The position numbers and the translations under genes were made by a program. Positions 57,211 to 64,000 of a stretch of DNA of 64,000 bases are shown piece by piece (position 1 is the stretch's first letter; every line of letters starts with the position of its first letter). The notes beneath the pieces were generated by a model. It searched no databases. It was not told the DNA's origin and worked only from the letters and a program-made list of their open reading frames with translations. The stretch comes from DATKDP01 sp035546335. GTDB taxonomy: Bacteria; Acidobacteriota; Thermoanaerobaculia; Gp7-AA8. The stretch spans positions 4,781-68,780 of the forward strand of contig DATKDP010000083.1 in assembly GCA_035546335.1 (NCBI GenBank), given 5' to 3'.

Positions 57211-58341
57211 TCAACTACAGCACTCTTCCAGTTCCAGCAGCAGCTTTTCCGCGAGTCTTCTGTCGATGCCGCGAAGCTCGGCGTGGCGCCGCATTGCGTC
57301 GACACGATCGCCGAGTCGCATCGCGACGAGCGCAGCATTCCGGTGAGCTGACGCATGATCGGGGCGCAGCCGGAGGACTTTCTCGTAGCTCTCGAGCGCC
57401 TTCGAGGGCTGCTCGAACCGCTCGTAGAGCTCGCCCACGTGAAAGTGGGACTGAACGAACGAAGGATCGATGCGCAGCGCGTTCTCGTACGATTCGAGCG
57501 CCTCGTCATAGAGGCCGAGGGCATGCAGCGCCATTCCCAGTCCATCATGCGACTCCACCGAATCCGGCCGCAAACGGATCGCCTGTTCGTAGAGGGCGCG
57601 CGAGGCTTCGAACTCTCCTGAGGCAGCAGCACTCAGTCCCGCTCCCATGTGCGTGTCCGCGGCCCACTCCTCGAAGCTTCTTCCGCGCTCGACCTTCAAC
57701 GCGATCGCGCGCGCACTCGGAATCGCGAAGTTCAGATTCTGAGCATCGGCCACCTGGACCGTCGCGATGCCGATCACCTGTCCCCGCCCGTCGAGCACCG
57801 GGCTTCCACTCGAGCCACGAGAGATCGGCGCGGTGATCTGCAGGATACTCCCGATGGTGTCGACCTCGCGAAGTGTCGATACGATTCCGTCGCTCACTGT
57901 CTGCTCGAGTCCGTACGGGCTTCCGATCACGACGACCTTCTCCCCCGGTGCGGGAGCCTTCTGGCTCAACCGAAGCGGTCTGACCCGCGTGAACGGGATG
58001 TCGACGAGGACCTTGATCAGGTCGCCGTCAGGATCTTCCGCGAGCACTTCGACGATCGGGTAGACTCTGCCGCTCTTCCCCTTCACCTCGGCTCTCACCG
58101 CTCCGGCCAACACGTGACGATTGGTCACCAGATGGCCTCGACGATCGACGAAGAATCCGGTGCCGAGCTGCACGCTCTCACCTGTGTCGTCGTATCCGAC
58201 GACCGTGACGATCGACGGCTGGACTCGCTTGATCAGGTTCGGCAGAGAGACGTCTGCTGCAGCGGACTGCATCGGGAACATCATCATGGCCACCGCGAGT
58301 GCAACTCCCGTCGCGCGACCCGTTCTGAAATGCGGTGTCAT
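57211..58341 (-). CDS. trypsin-like serine protease with TPR repeats
   Basis: A 376-residue exported protein (signal peptide ending QSAAA). The trypsin-like DegP-type domain has the complete triad: H76 (LVTNRHVLAG), D107 (EDPDGDLIKV) and S178 (RGSSGSPVLDG). In place of PDZ domains it carries three TPR motifs (about 240-345: EASRALYEQAIRLRPDSV, EALESYENALRIDPSFV, KALESYEKVLRLRPDHA), suggesting binding of partner proteins. It ends in two Cys (EECCS). Likely periplasmic protein quality control. Confidence 0.9.
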   Translation of the reverse strand: MTPHFRTGRATGVALAVAMMMFPMQSAAADVSLPNLIKRVQPSIVTVVGYDDTGESVQLGTGFFVDRRGHLVTNRHVLAGAVRAEVKGKSGRVYPIVEVLAEDPDGDLIKVLVDIPFTRVRPLRLSQKAPAPGEKVVVIGSPYGLEQTVSDGIVSTLREVDTIGSILQITAPISRGSSGSPVLDGRGQVIGIATVQVADAQNLNFAIPSARAIALKVERGRSFEEWAADTHMGAGLSAAASGEFEASRALYEQAIRLRPDSVESHDGLGMALHALGLYDEALESYENALRIDPSFVQSHFHVGELYERFEQPSKALESYEKVLRLRPDHASAHRNAALVAMRLGDRVDAMRRHAELRGIDRRLAEKLLLELEECCS

Positions 58342-58577
58342 CGCTTCCCTTTCCGAGCCGCCCGCCCCGAACCTCGCTTCGTGGGGTGGCCTGACGCCCT
58401 TCCGGCAGTGAGCCGGCTAGGGACTCAGTTCGCAAGAAAGGAGCCAGAAAAGGGATGAAAACAACTGCCGGTGAGGCGGTTGAACGGCATCTCGTTGAGG
58501 GCAGGCCGGGTACACCACCGGACTGTCGCCATGCATACTCGAGGCGCCAGCGCCCCGCGTTGAAAACCCGCGCCCGC

Positions 58578-58799
58578 TCACTTTTTCGCTTTTTTCGCGA
58601 TTTCGCGCTCGATGCGACGCCGTTGCTCGTCAGGCTCCGCCACCCTTCCCTGCCGCGGCTTACCCTTCCTTTCGTCGCCGGCAACGACGTGATCGATCGG
58701 CGCTGTTTCGAGACTCTTTCCTGCGAAATCTTCTCCTGCGCCGCGATGCGACCTCGTCTGTTCACGATCGGCAATCGATTTCCTCGTCGATGTAGCCAT
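58578..58799 (-). CDS. hypothetical protein, 73 aa
   Basis: A Lys/Arg-rich 73-residue frame ending EIAKKAKK, with a segment APIDHVVAGDERKGKPRQGR. Its start codon overlaps the start of the gene on the other strand within one CATG (58797-58800). No ribosome binding site stands out. The function is unknown; it could be a shadow, but its codon use resembles the neighbouring genes. Confidence 0.45.
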   Translation of the reverse strand: MATSTRKSIADREQTRSHRGAGEDFAGKSLETAPIDHVVAGDERKGKPRQGRVAEPDEQRRRIEREIAKKAKK

Positions 58800-59172
58800 G
58801 TCTCAGCTCTTCGATCTGCCGGCTCGCCTTCGCTACACCTTCATCGCCTCCGCGGAGCCGGGCGCCGCTCATGGTGACCAGCCGATCGAGATTGCGGAGC
58901 TCATCGCCGAGGCTATTCAGCGTCACGGCGCCTTCGCCCAGGCACGCGTTCTCGTTCCCGACCGGGCGAGCCTCGAGCCGACCGGGGAGAGACCACAACC
59001 GCATCCCGATGAGATCGACCCGATCTTGACCCGCGAGGTGTGGCTCGCGGCCTGTTCGGGAGCTCCTCCGGTGGAGTGGCAGAACGCTCTCGCACACAGC
59101 TGGCGGGCTCGACGGCTCCTTGCACACTGGACGGAGTCGGGAGCACTGCGTCTGGCACCAGCCGGTCACTGA
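58798..59172 (+). CDS. hypothetical protein, 124 aa
   Basis: A 124-residue soluble protein (MSQLFDLPARLRYTFIASAE, then IEIAELIAEAIQRHGAF, EVWLAACSGAPPVEWQNAL and a C-terminal basic helix). No family recognised. It lies 94 bp upstream of the PilT-type gene on the same strand, with which it may be co-transcribed. The start is uncertain because it overlaps a divergent start in CATG. Confidence 0.6.
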   Translation: MSQLFDLPARLRYTFIASAEPGAAHGDQPIEIAELIAEAIQRHGAFAQARVLVPDRASLEPTGERPQPHPDEIDPILTREVWLAACSGAPPVEWQNALAHSWRARRLLAHWTESGALRLAPAGH

Positions 59173-59266
59173 AGCCCCGGAATTCACCATTCCAACGGTT
59201 CGCAGTACAATCGATCGATGGAATCGTCCAGCAAGGGCGAATCCGGCTGACATGGCGAGGTGACCC

Positions 59267-60442
59267 GTGCACATCAATGATCTGTTGAAAATCGCAACGG
59301 AGCGGAGAGCATCCGACCTCCATATCAAGGTCGGGTCGCACCCGGTGATCCGTGTCGACGGCGAGCTGGTCTCACTGGTCGAGCTCAAGCGCCTGATGCA
59401 GGAGGACACGATCGCGATGGCGTTCTCGATCATGTCCTCCAAACAGAAAGAGAAGTTCAAGAACAACTACGAGATCGACATCGCATACTCCGTTCCCGGT
59501 CTCGGCCGCTTTCGCTGCAACATCTTTCAGCAGCGAGGAACGGTGGGGCTGGTTCTCCGCGTCATTCCCGTCCGGATTCTCTCGATCCGCGAACTGATGC
59601 TGCCGGTGATCCTGGAGAAGATCTGCGAGGAGCGCCGCGGCCTGATCCTCTGCACCGGAACGACCGGCTCGGGCAAGTCGACGACTCTCGCAGCGATGAT
59701 CGACTACATCAACGCGCACCGCACCGAGCACATCATGACGGTCGAGGATCCGATCGAGTTTCTCCACCGCGACAAGAAATCGATCGTGAACCAACGCGAG
59801 GTCGAAGTGGACACCAAGTCCTTCTCCCAGGCGTTGCGCTCGGCACTCCGGCAGGATCCCGACGTGATTCTCGTCGGCGAGATGCGCGACTACGAAACGA
59901 TCGAGACGGCGCTCACGGCCGCCGAGACGGGGCACCTGGTGCTCTCTACACTCCACACGATGGATGCGACCGAGACCGTCAACCGGATCATCTCGGTTTT
60001 TCCGCCGCACCAGCAGAAGCAGATCCGGCTTCAGCTCGCAGCGGTGCTCAAGGCGGTCGTCTCGCTTCGTCTGCTGCCGCGTGCCGACGGACTGGGACGC
60101 GTTCCGGCAGCCGAGGTGCTGATCTCGACGAACTACATCCGTGACTGCATCGAGAACAAGGAAAAGACGAAGCTCATCAAGGACGCCATCGCCGCGGGAA
60201 CCTCGCAGTACGGAATGCAGACGTTCGACCAGTCGATCTATCTTCTGTACAAGAATGGTTTGATCACCATCGAGGAAGCATTGCGGCGGGCGTCGAACGC
60301 CGACGAGTTCAAGCTCAAGCTCCAGGGAATCCAGTCGACCGGCGACATGGCCCGCGAAGAGATGGAATCACAGCTCGCCGCCCCGAGCGAGACCGATCCG
60401 TTTGCCGAGGAGTCTCCCTTCGATTTCTCGAACCAGGTCTGA
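59267..60442 (+). CDS. type IV pilus retraction ATPase, PilT/PilU family
   Basis: A 391-residue hexameric ATPase that powers pilus retraction. GTG start at 59267. N-terminal PAS-like domain with RASDLHIKVGSHPVIRVDGEL; Walker A CTGTTGSGKSTTLAAM; Asp box MTVEDPIEFLH; Walker B DPDVILVGEMRDYETI; His box TAAETGHLVLSTLHTMDA; and the PilT end QYGMQTFDQSIYLLYKNGLI. The long acidic tail (about 365-391) points towards PilU. No other pilus genes are adjacent. Confidence 0.94.
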   Translation: MHINDLLKIATERRASDLHIKVGSHPVIRVDGELVSLVELKRLMQEDTIAMAFSIMSSKQKEKFKNNYEIDIAYSVPGLGRFRCNIFQQRGTVGLVLRVIPVRILSIRELMLPVILEKICEERRGLILCTGTTGSGKSTTLAAMIDYINAHRTEHIMTVEDPIEFLHRDKKSIVNQREVEVDTKSFSQALRSALRQDPDVILVGEMRDYETIETALTAAETGHLVLSTLHTMDATETVNRIISVFPPHQQKQIRLQLAAVLKAVVSLRLLPRADGLGRVPAAEVLISTNYIRDCIENKEKTKLIKDAIAAGTSQYGMQTFDQSIYLLYKNGLITIEEALRRASNADEFKLKLQGIQSTGDMAREEMESQLAAPSETDPFAEESPFDFSNQV

Positions 60443-60457
60443 AGGCCGAAGAAAACG

Positions 60458-60545
60458 GAGGGGGTCGGGCGTCCTCGCCCGATCGCGGCGGCGTGCCGCC
60501 GCCGCAGGCAAATGCGGCAGATGTGACCAGGCCTGCCCGCGCCGG
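60458..60545 (-). repeat. dispersed intergenic repeat, family C, inverted copy
   Basis: On the minus strand it matches 24727-24826: first GGTCACATCTGCC, then GCCGCCGCGATCGGGCG and GACGCCCGACCCC. It lies directly after the pilT-type gene. The neighbouring 60549-60583 is similar to 53870-53912. Confidence 0.6.
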
Positions 60546-60583
60546 CGACGAATCGTGCCCATCGCCCACATCCTCGCCCGCCA

Positions 60584-60644
60584 CTAGCCCGCATTTCTCA
60601 CACGTTTCCTACTGCGGCGAAGACGTGTGAGAAATGCGGGCTAG
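60584..60644. repeat. 22-bp perfect inverted repeat with 17-nt loop
   Basis: Arms begin CTAGCCCGCATTTC (60584-60605) and mirror at 60623-60644, with no mismatch. The spacer is TTCCTACTGCGGCGAAG. It stands between the convergent pilT-type and efp genes and abuts a palindromic repeat. It could be a bidirectional terminator, a recombination site or a transposon-end pair. Confidence 0.85.
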
Positions 60645-60667
60645 GCCGAAGATCGGAATCTTCGGCC
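60644..60667. repeat. palindromic repeat, copy 10 (inverted)
   Basis: Perfect hairpin ending 12 bases before the efp stop codon. Shares its first G with the 22-bp inverted repeat. Confidence 0.85.
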
Positions 60668-60679
60668 ACATGCCACGAT

Positions 60680-61237
60680 CTACTTCGCCCGCTCGATGTA
60701 CCGCCCGTCGATCGGGTCGATCACCAGCACCTCTCCCTCGGTGATGAAGGGAGGAACCTGGACGACGACGCCATTTTCCAGCACCGCCGGCTTGTACGAC
60801 GACGACGCGGTCGCTCCCTTGACCAGCGGCTGCGTCTCGGCGACCTTCGCCGTGAGCGTCTTCGGCAGCTCGATCCCGATCGGCTTCCCCTGATAGAACT
60901 GCGTCTGAATCTTCAGTCCCGGCGAAAGCCATCGCCCCGACTCTCCCAGCTCCTCGTCGGAAATCTCGTACTGCTCGTAATTCTCCGTGTTCATGAAGTG
61001 GTGCGCCTGGCCGTCGGAGTAGAGATACTCCATCTCGTGCGTCTCGATGAACGCCGACTCGATCTGGTCGCCGGAGCGGAATCGATGCTCGAACTGATTC
61101 CCGGTGCGAAGATTGCGCAGCTTCACCTGCACCATCGCCCGGAGATTGCCCGGGGTGTGATGGCGAAACTCCATCACCTTGCACAGATCGCCGTTGAAGA
61201 CGATCACGATTCCGTTGCGGATGTCCGTAGCGTTCAT
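60680..61237 (-). CDS. efp: translation elongation factor P
   Basis: A 185-residue three-domain EF-P that rescues ribosomes stalled on polyproline. Domain I starts NATDIRNGIVIVFNGDLCKV; domains II/III end PPFITEGEVLVIDPIDGRYI. The tip loop reads HHTPGNLRAMVQ: the position after PG, which carries the modified Lys or Arg in well-known EF-Ps (PGKG or PGRG), is Asn31 here. So modification by EpmA or EarP is not possible at that residue. ATG 61237 follows AGGAG by 6 bases; longer frames (to 61690) are shadow. Confidence 0.95.
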   Translation of the reverse strand: MNATDIRNGIVIVFNGDLCKVMEFRHHTPGNLRAMVQVKLRNLRTGNQFEHRFRSGDQIESAFIETHEMEYLYSDGQAHHFMNTENYEQYEISDEELGESGRWLSPGLKIQTQFYQGKPIGIELPKTLTAKVAETQPLVKGATASSSYKPAVLENGVVVQVPPFITEGEVLVIDPIDGRYIERAK

Positions 61238-61361
61238 GGGGATCTCCTGAGATGTTCGCATCGATTCTCGGCGAACTGTTGTTAAATGGGCGTCCGCGGC
61301 AGTCGGCGTGCCATGCGAGACTGCGCATTCTAAACGTTTCTGTCGAAGGAAGGGAACGCCT

Positions 61362-62531
61362 GTGATCGTGGATCTGCTACGGAAATCGCTCGCAATACTA
61401 GCAATCGCGACCGCGCTCGGCCTGATCTCGCTCGGCTGCGCTCCGGAACGCGAGGCTCCAACGGACGCCTCGGCGGCCGATATTCCCGTCGGCGTGTTCG
61501 CCGGACTGACCGGCCCCACGGCCACATTCGGCCAGGCGACGCGCGACGGTGCAACCCTCGCCGCCGAAGAGATCAACGCTGCGGGAGGAGTTCTCGGCCG
61601 GAAGATCCGCCTGCTGATCGAGGACAACCAGGGAAGACCGGACGAAGCCGCTTCGGTCGTCACCAAGCTGATCACGGCGAACGAAGTCATCGCCCTGATC
61701 GGCGAGAACGCATCGAATCGCTCGCTCGCCGCTGCGCCGATCGCACAGGCGCATCAGACGCCGATGATCTCGCCGTCGTCGACGAATCCGGAAGTCACGC
61801 GCAAGGGCGACTACATCTTCCGCGTCTGTTACACCGATCCCTATCAAGGGGCCGCCATCGCGGCATTCACGCGCCGCAACCTCGGATTCGAGCGCGTCGC
61901 GATCCTCAAGGACCTCAAAAACGATTACTCCATCGGCCTCGCCGAGTTCTTCGGAGAGGCGTTCCGGAAGAGCGGCGGATCGATCGTCGCCGATCAGAGC
62001 TACAGCGAGGGCGACAACGACTTCCGCTCGCAACTGACGGCCATCGCCCGGGCGAAGCCGCAGGCGATCTTCATCCCGGGCTACTACACCGACGTCGGCT
62101 CCATCGCGATTCAGGCGCGCGATCTCCGAATCGACCTGCCGCTCATCGGCGGCGACGGCTGGGACTCGCCGAAACTCCTCGAGATCGGTGGCAGCGCGCT
62201 CGAGGGGGCGTATTTCGCGAACCACTACTTCGTCGGTGAAGACCGTCCGGCCGTGCGCAACTTCGTCGACAAGTTCCGCAGGAAGCATGGACGCGACCCC
62301 GACGCCGTCAATGCGCTCTCCTACGATGCGACCCGCATTCTCGCCGATGCGATCGCGCGTGCCGGATCGCTCGACCGGAAGGCGATCCGCGACGAGATCG
62401 CCCGGACAAAGGAGTTCGCCGGCGTAGCGGGCGTGATCACCATGGGAGAGGACCGCAACCCGGTCAAGCCGGTGGCCATGCTCAAGATCGAAAAGGGAGA
62501 GATCGGATTGAGCGACTGGATCCAACCGTGA
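61362..62531 (+). CDS. branched-chain-amino-acid-type ABC substrate-binding lipoprotein
   Basis: A 389-residue periplasmic binding protein (Peripla_BP_6/LivJ class). GTG start at 61362 follows GGAAGGGA; lipobox ISLGC (C25 or so). The fold motifs are VGVFAGLTGPTATFGQATRD, INAAGGVLGRKIRLLIEDNQ, VIALIGENASNRSLAAAPIA, MISPSSTNPEVT, IFIPGYYTDVGSIAIQARDL, and YDATRILADAIARAG. No permease or ATPase genes are beside it, so it is an orphan. The ligand is probably an amino acid or small amide, but cannot be specified. Divergent from efp (124 bp). Confidence 0.92.
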   Translation: MIVDLLRKSLAILAIATALGLISLGCAPEREAPTDASAADIPVGVFAGLTGPTATFGQATRDGATLAAEEINAAGGVLGRKIRLLIEDNQGRPDEAASVVTKLITANEVIALIGENASNRSLAAAPIAQAHQTPMISPSSTNPEVTRKGDYIFRVCYTDPYQGAAIAAFTRRNLGFERVAILKDLKNDYSIGLAEFFGEAFRKSGGSIVADQSYSEGDNDFRSQLTAIARAKPQAIFIPGYYTDVGSIAIQARDLRIDLPLIGGDGWDSPKLLEIGGSALEGAYFANHYFVGEDRPAVRNFVDKFRRKHGRDPDAVNALSYDATRILADAIARAGSLDRKAIRDEIARTKEFAGVAGVITMGEDRNPVKPVAMLKIEKGEIGLSDWIQP

Positions 62532-62546
62532 ACGGCGAAGAGTGAC

Positions 62547-63215
62547 ATGCAGACGTCATCTCACCACGATCTCGCTCTCCCCTACCTCGAGTCGATTCCG
62601 AGCGGGCGCTCACCCGAAGAGCCGATGCCGCTCGTGGTGGTGCTGCACGGGCGTGGCGCGAGCGCTTCCGACCTGGCAGACCTCGCCCCGATCCTCGATG
62701 GTCCCGGAGGCTACCGATTCGTCTTTCCCGATGCACCGCGACCCTTCGAGGCGTATCCCGGCATGGTCTTCGGATTCTCCTGGTTCGACGGCTGGCCGGC
62801 GAAGATGGAGACGATCGTCGAATCGCGCCGCCTGCTGCTCGAGTGGATCGCGCAGCTGAGGAATCGATACGAGCTCACGCCGGGAAAAATCGCTCTCGTC
62901 GGATTCTCGCAGGGGGGGATGATGGCGCTCGATGTCGGCTTCCGGATGGACGAGCCGCCTGCGGCGATCGTGGTCATGAGCGGCGCGATCTACGAGCAGG
63001 ACCTCCCCGAGCTCGCCGCGCGCAAATCCCAGCCAGTCCTGATCGTCCACGGCACAGCCGACGAAATGATCCCGCTCGTCGCTGCCCGGAGAGCCCGCCA
63101 ATTGCTCCTCCAGCACGGCGTCGACCCCGAGTACCACGAATTCCCGATGGGCCACCACGTGACCGAAGAGTCGATGGCCGTCGTCGCCGGATTCGTCCAC
63201 AGAGCGCTCGAATGA
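62547..63215 (+). CDS. alpha/beta hydrolase, carboxylesterase/phospholipase type
   Basis: A 222-residue hydrolase with VVVLHGRGASASDLADL (oxyanion loop), nucleophile S121 in LVGFSQGGMMALD, D172 in VHGTADEMIP, and H203 in GHHVTEESM. It resembles the EstB/YpfH acyl-esterase group acting on short-chain esters or lysophospholipids. No signal peptide, so cytoplasmic. ATG 62547 lies 15 bp after the binding-protein stop. Confidence 0.9.
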   Translation: MQTSSHHDLALPYLESIPSGRSPEEPMPLVVVLHGRGASASDLADLAPILDGPGGYRFVFPDAPRPFEAYPGMVFGFSWFDGWPAKMETIVESRRLLLEWIAQLRNRYELTPGKIALVGFSQGGMMALDVGFRMDEPPAAIVVMSGAIYEQDLPELAARKSQPVLIVHGTADEMIPLVAARRARQLLLQHGVDPEYHEFPMGHHVTEESMAVVAGFVHRALE

Positions 63216-63271
63216 GCCACGTTGCGGCAAGGGCAGGATGATGCCGCCGATTGGTCGCGTATCGTGGCAGC

Positions 63272-63292
63272 TTCAACCGTCCCTCCGGGACT
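63272..63292. repeat. short hairpin repeat, copy 1
   Basis: TTCAACCGTCCCTCCGGGAC followed by TG; the part GTCCCTCCGGGAC folds into a small hairpin. The same text recurs at 63350. Confidence 0.75.
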
Positions 63293-63349
63293 GGATGATC
63301 CGGCACGCTCGGAACCCGGGACTCCGTCCGGACTCCGTCCCGGGCTATT

Positions 63350-63370
63350 TTCAACCGTCCCTCCGGGACT
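63350..63370. repeat. short hairpin repeat, copy 2
   Basis: Second copy of the 63272 element. Between the two lies GGACTCCGTCCGGACTCCGT, a tandem 10-mer. Confidence 0.75.
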
Positions 63371-63394
63371 GCGCTCTCTCGCGGGCCGATCCTC

Positions 63395-63411
63395 GCACCC
63401 TTTCAGGGTGC
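63395..63411. repeat. hairpin GCACCCTTTCAGGGTGC
   Basis: Inverse copy of the hairpin after zwf (38591). It lies about 33 bases outside the group II intron's 3' end. Confidence 0.7.
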
Positions 63412-63443
63412 ACATTCCTTGATTCGAATTTCGATCCGGTAGA

Positions 63444-64000
63444 GTAGGGACCGCCCTCGCGGGCGGCCCCTCTCACAGAACCGGACTTGTGGGCCTCACA
63501 TCCGGCTCTTCGGGACGCTGGCGTCAGGGAGCGACCCTTAGTCCAGCACCGGTGACAAGCACCCCAGCTACCCCCACGGCAAACTCTGTTGCGTGGGGAC
63601 GTTGACGTGGCGCTGGTGCCAGAGCTTCCACTGCTCGGCAACCGAGAACAGTCCACGGTCGGCGAATATCGCGTTGCGCAGCCCTTTGTCCACGGCATGG
63701 CTGTGACTCAGTGCCCACCATGAGCGTTGCTCGTGGTAGATCCCGTTCCACGCAGTTTTCGCGCTGACTCCCAGCTCGATGAGACGTCGAACAATCGTGC
63801 GCCGCCGCTTCCACTGCCGAAGCAGAATGGCTCGGAGACGCCGCCTGATATGAGCATCGATCGCTTGCAGCGTTCGCTCTTCCGACTCGGTGCAGATCCC
63901 AAAGAAGCCGATCCAGCCCGTCAGATACGCCTTGATTCCCTGAAGGCAGTCCGACAGCCTCTGCCCCCACGTTCGCGGCGTCAACTCCCGAACTTTCTCG
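63444..64000 (-). mobile_element. group II intron, 3' part (continues beyond window)
   Basis: On the minus strand the maturase frame ends at 63568. After it comes domain V (63478-63508), which begins GAGCCGGATGTG and ends AGTCCGGTTC, the expected 31-34 nt catalytic hairpin. A domain VI-like stem (63447-63470, GGGGCCGCCC/GGGCGGTCCC) follows, and CCCTAC gives a plausible AC 3' boundary near 63444. The 5' part lies beyond 64000. The exact 3' splice site is inferred. Confidence 0.82.
63568..64000 (-). CDS. group II intron-encoded reverse transcriptase/maturase, C-terminal part
   Basis: The last ~144 codons of an intron-encoded protein; the frame is open to the window edge. It shows the maturase (X) and C-terminal domain: LTPRTWGQRLSDCLQGIKAY LTGWIGFFGICTESE, RRLRAILLRQWKRRRTIVRR and a WALSHSHAVDKGLRNAIF block typical of GIIM-domain proteins. 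The reverse transcriptase fingers and YADD palm lie outside the window. It assists splicing and retrohoming of the surrounding intron. Confidence 0.93.
   Translation of the reverse strand, partial: EKVRELTPRTWGQRLSDCLQGIKAYLTGWIGFFGICTESEERTLQAIDAHIRRRLRAILLRQWKRRRTIVRRLIELGVSAKTAWNGIYHEQRSWWALSHSHAVDKGLRNAIFADRGLFSVAEQWKLWHQRHVNVPTQQSLPWG

Noticed and set aside
1..64000. CRISPR array
   Set aside because: The recurring 24-nt palindromes are scattered and irregularly spaced, without uniform spacers or cas genes.
1..64000. tRNA or rRNA genes, including an rRNA context for the S23 protein
   Set aside because: No cloverleaf-like segment with a TTCGANTC arm and acceptor pairing was found by reading, and no 23S-like text flanks 48604-48963. 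A short tRNA could still be missed.

Overview
The window is GC-rich (by eye above 60% G+C), densely coded bacterial chromosome. Gene content suggests Acidobacteriota, possibly the Thermoanaerobaculia side, though this is inference from content and not from a marker-gene tree. Pointers are two very large Ser/Thr kinases carrying TolB/PD40 or TPR sensor regions, one-piece NifJ-type pyruvate oxidoreductase, tandem-FKBP and DUF2207 proteins, an isoquinoline-oxidoreductase-like molybdoenzyme, and many intergenic palindromic repeats. No rRNA, tRNA, CRISPR array or prophage was seen.

Layout. 1-2.3 kb: 3' end of nifJ plus a coupled dihydroorotate-dehydrogenase-like gene. 2.4-4.2 kb: broken PIN gene, repeats and a YdeI-like gene. 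4.3-8.0 kb: molybdenum hydroxylase operon (2Fe-2S subunit, Moco subunit, XdhC), divergent from a LytS/LytTR two-component pair (8.3-10.1 kb). 10.2-11.3 kb: ECF sigma/anti-sigma pair. 11.9-13.6 kb: a membrane protein with 13 Asn-Pro-Cys repeats, coupled to a formylglycine-generating-enzyme-like protein. 13.6-16.5 kb: a gene graveyard with fragments of EAL, GT2, DUF255, DUF4143 and AhpD-like genes around an intact toxin-antitoxin pair. 16.5-19.2 kb: GH15 glucoamylase and SDR. 19.6-24.7 kb: a damaged DUF547/TVP38/DUF3179/flavin-disulfide-reductase cluster. Its DUF3179 gene has an in-frame TGA, and a VapBC-repeat segment has been inserted into the cluster.

25.7-33.4 kb: a copper/silver efflux operon (Cys-rich secreted protein, CusC, CusB with extra metal domains, CusA, Met-rich cupredoxin lipoprotein). 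33.4-35.6 kb: divergent selenoneine genes senB and senA. 35.9-41.6 kb: transglutaminase, zwf, cupredoxin-like lipoprotein, RluA-type pseudouridine synthase, hemerythrin. 41.7-52.2 kb: two Ser/Thr kinases flanking DUF2207 and ABC-exporter genes, a stand-alone S23/IVP four-helix-bundle gene, and a lipoprotein. 52.2-63.2 kb: two aminotransferases, FKBP isomerase, HU, trypsin-like protease with TPRs, PilT-type ATPase, EF-P with an unusual loop, an orphan solute-binding lipoprotein and a carboxylesterase. 63.4-64.0 kb: the 3' end of a group II intron.

The main themes are metal and selenium chemistry (copper efflux and cupredoxins, a putative copper-dependent FGE, selenoneine synthesis, a candidate UGA-recoded gene) and repeat biology. 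At least four families of short intergenic repeats recur, one of which shows compensatory changes in its hairpin stem.
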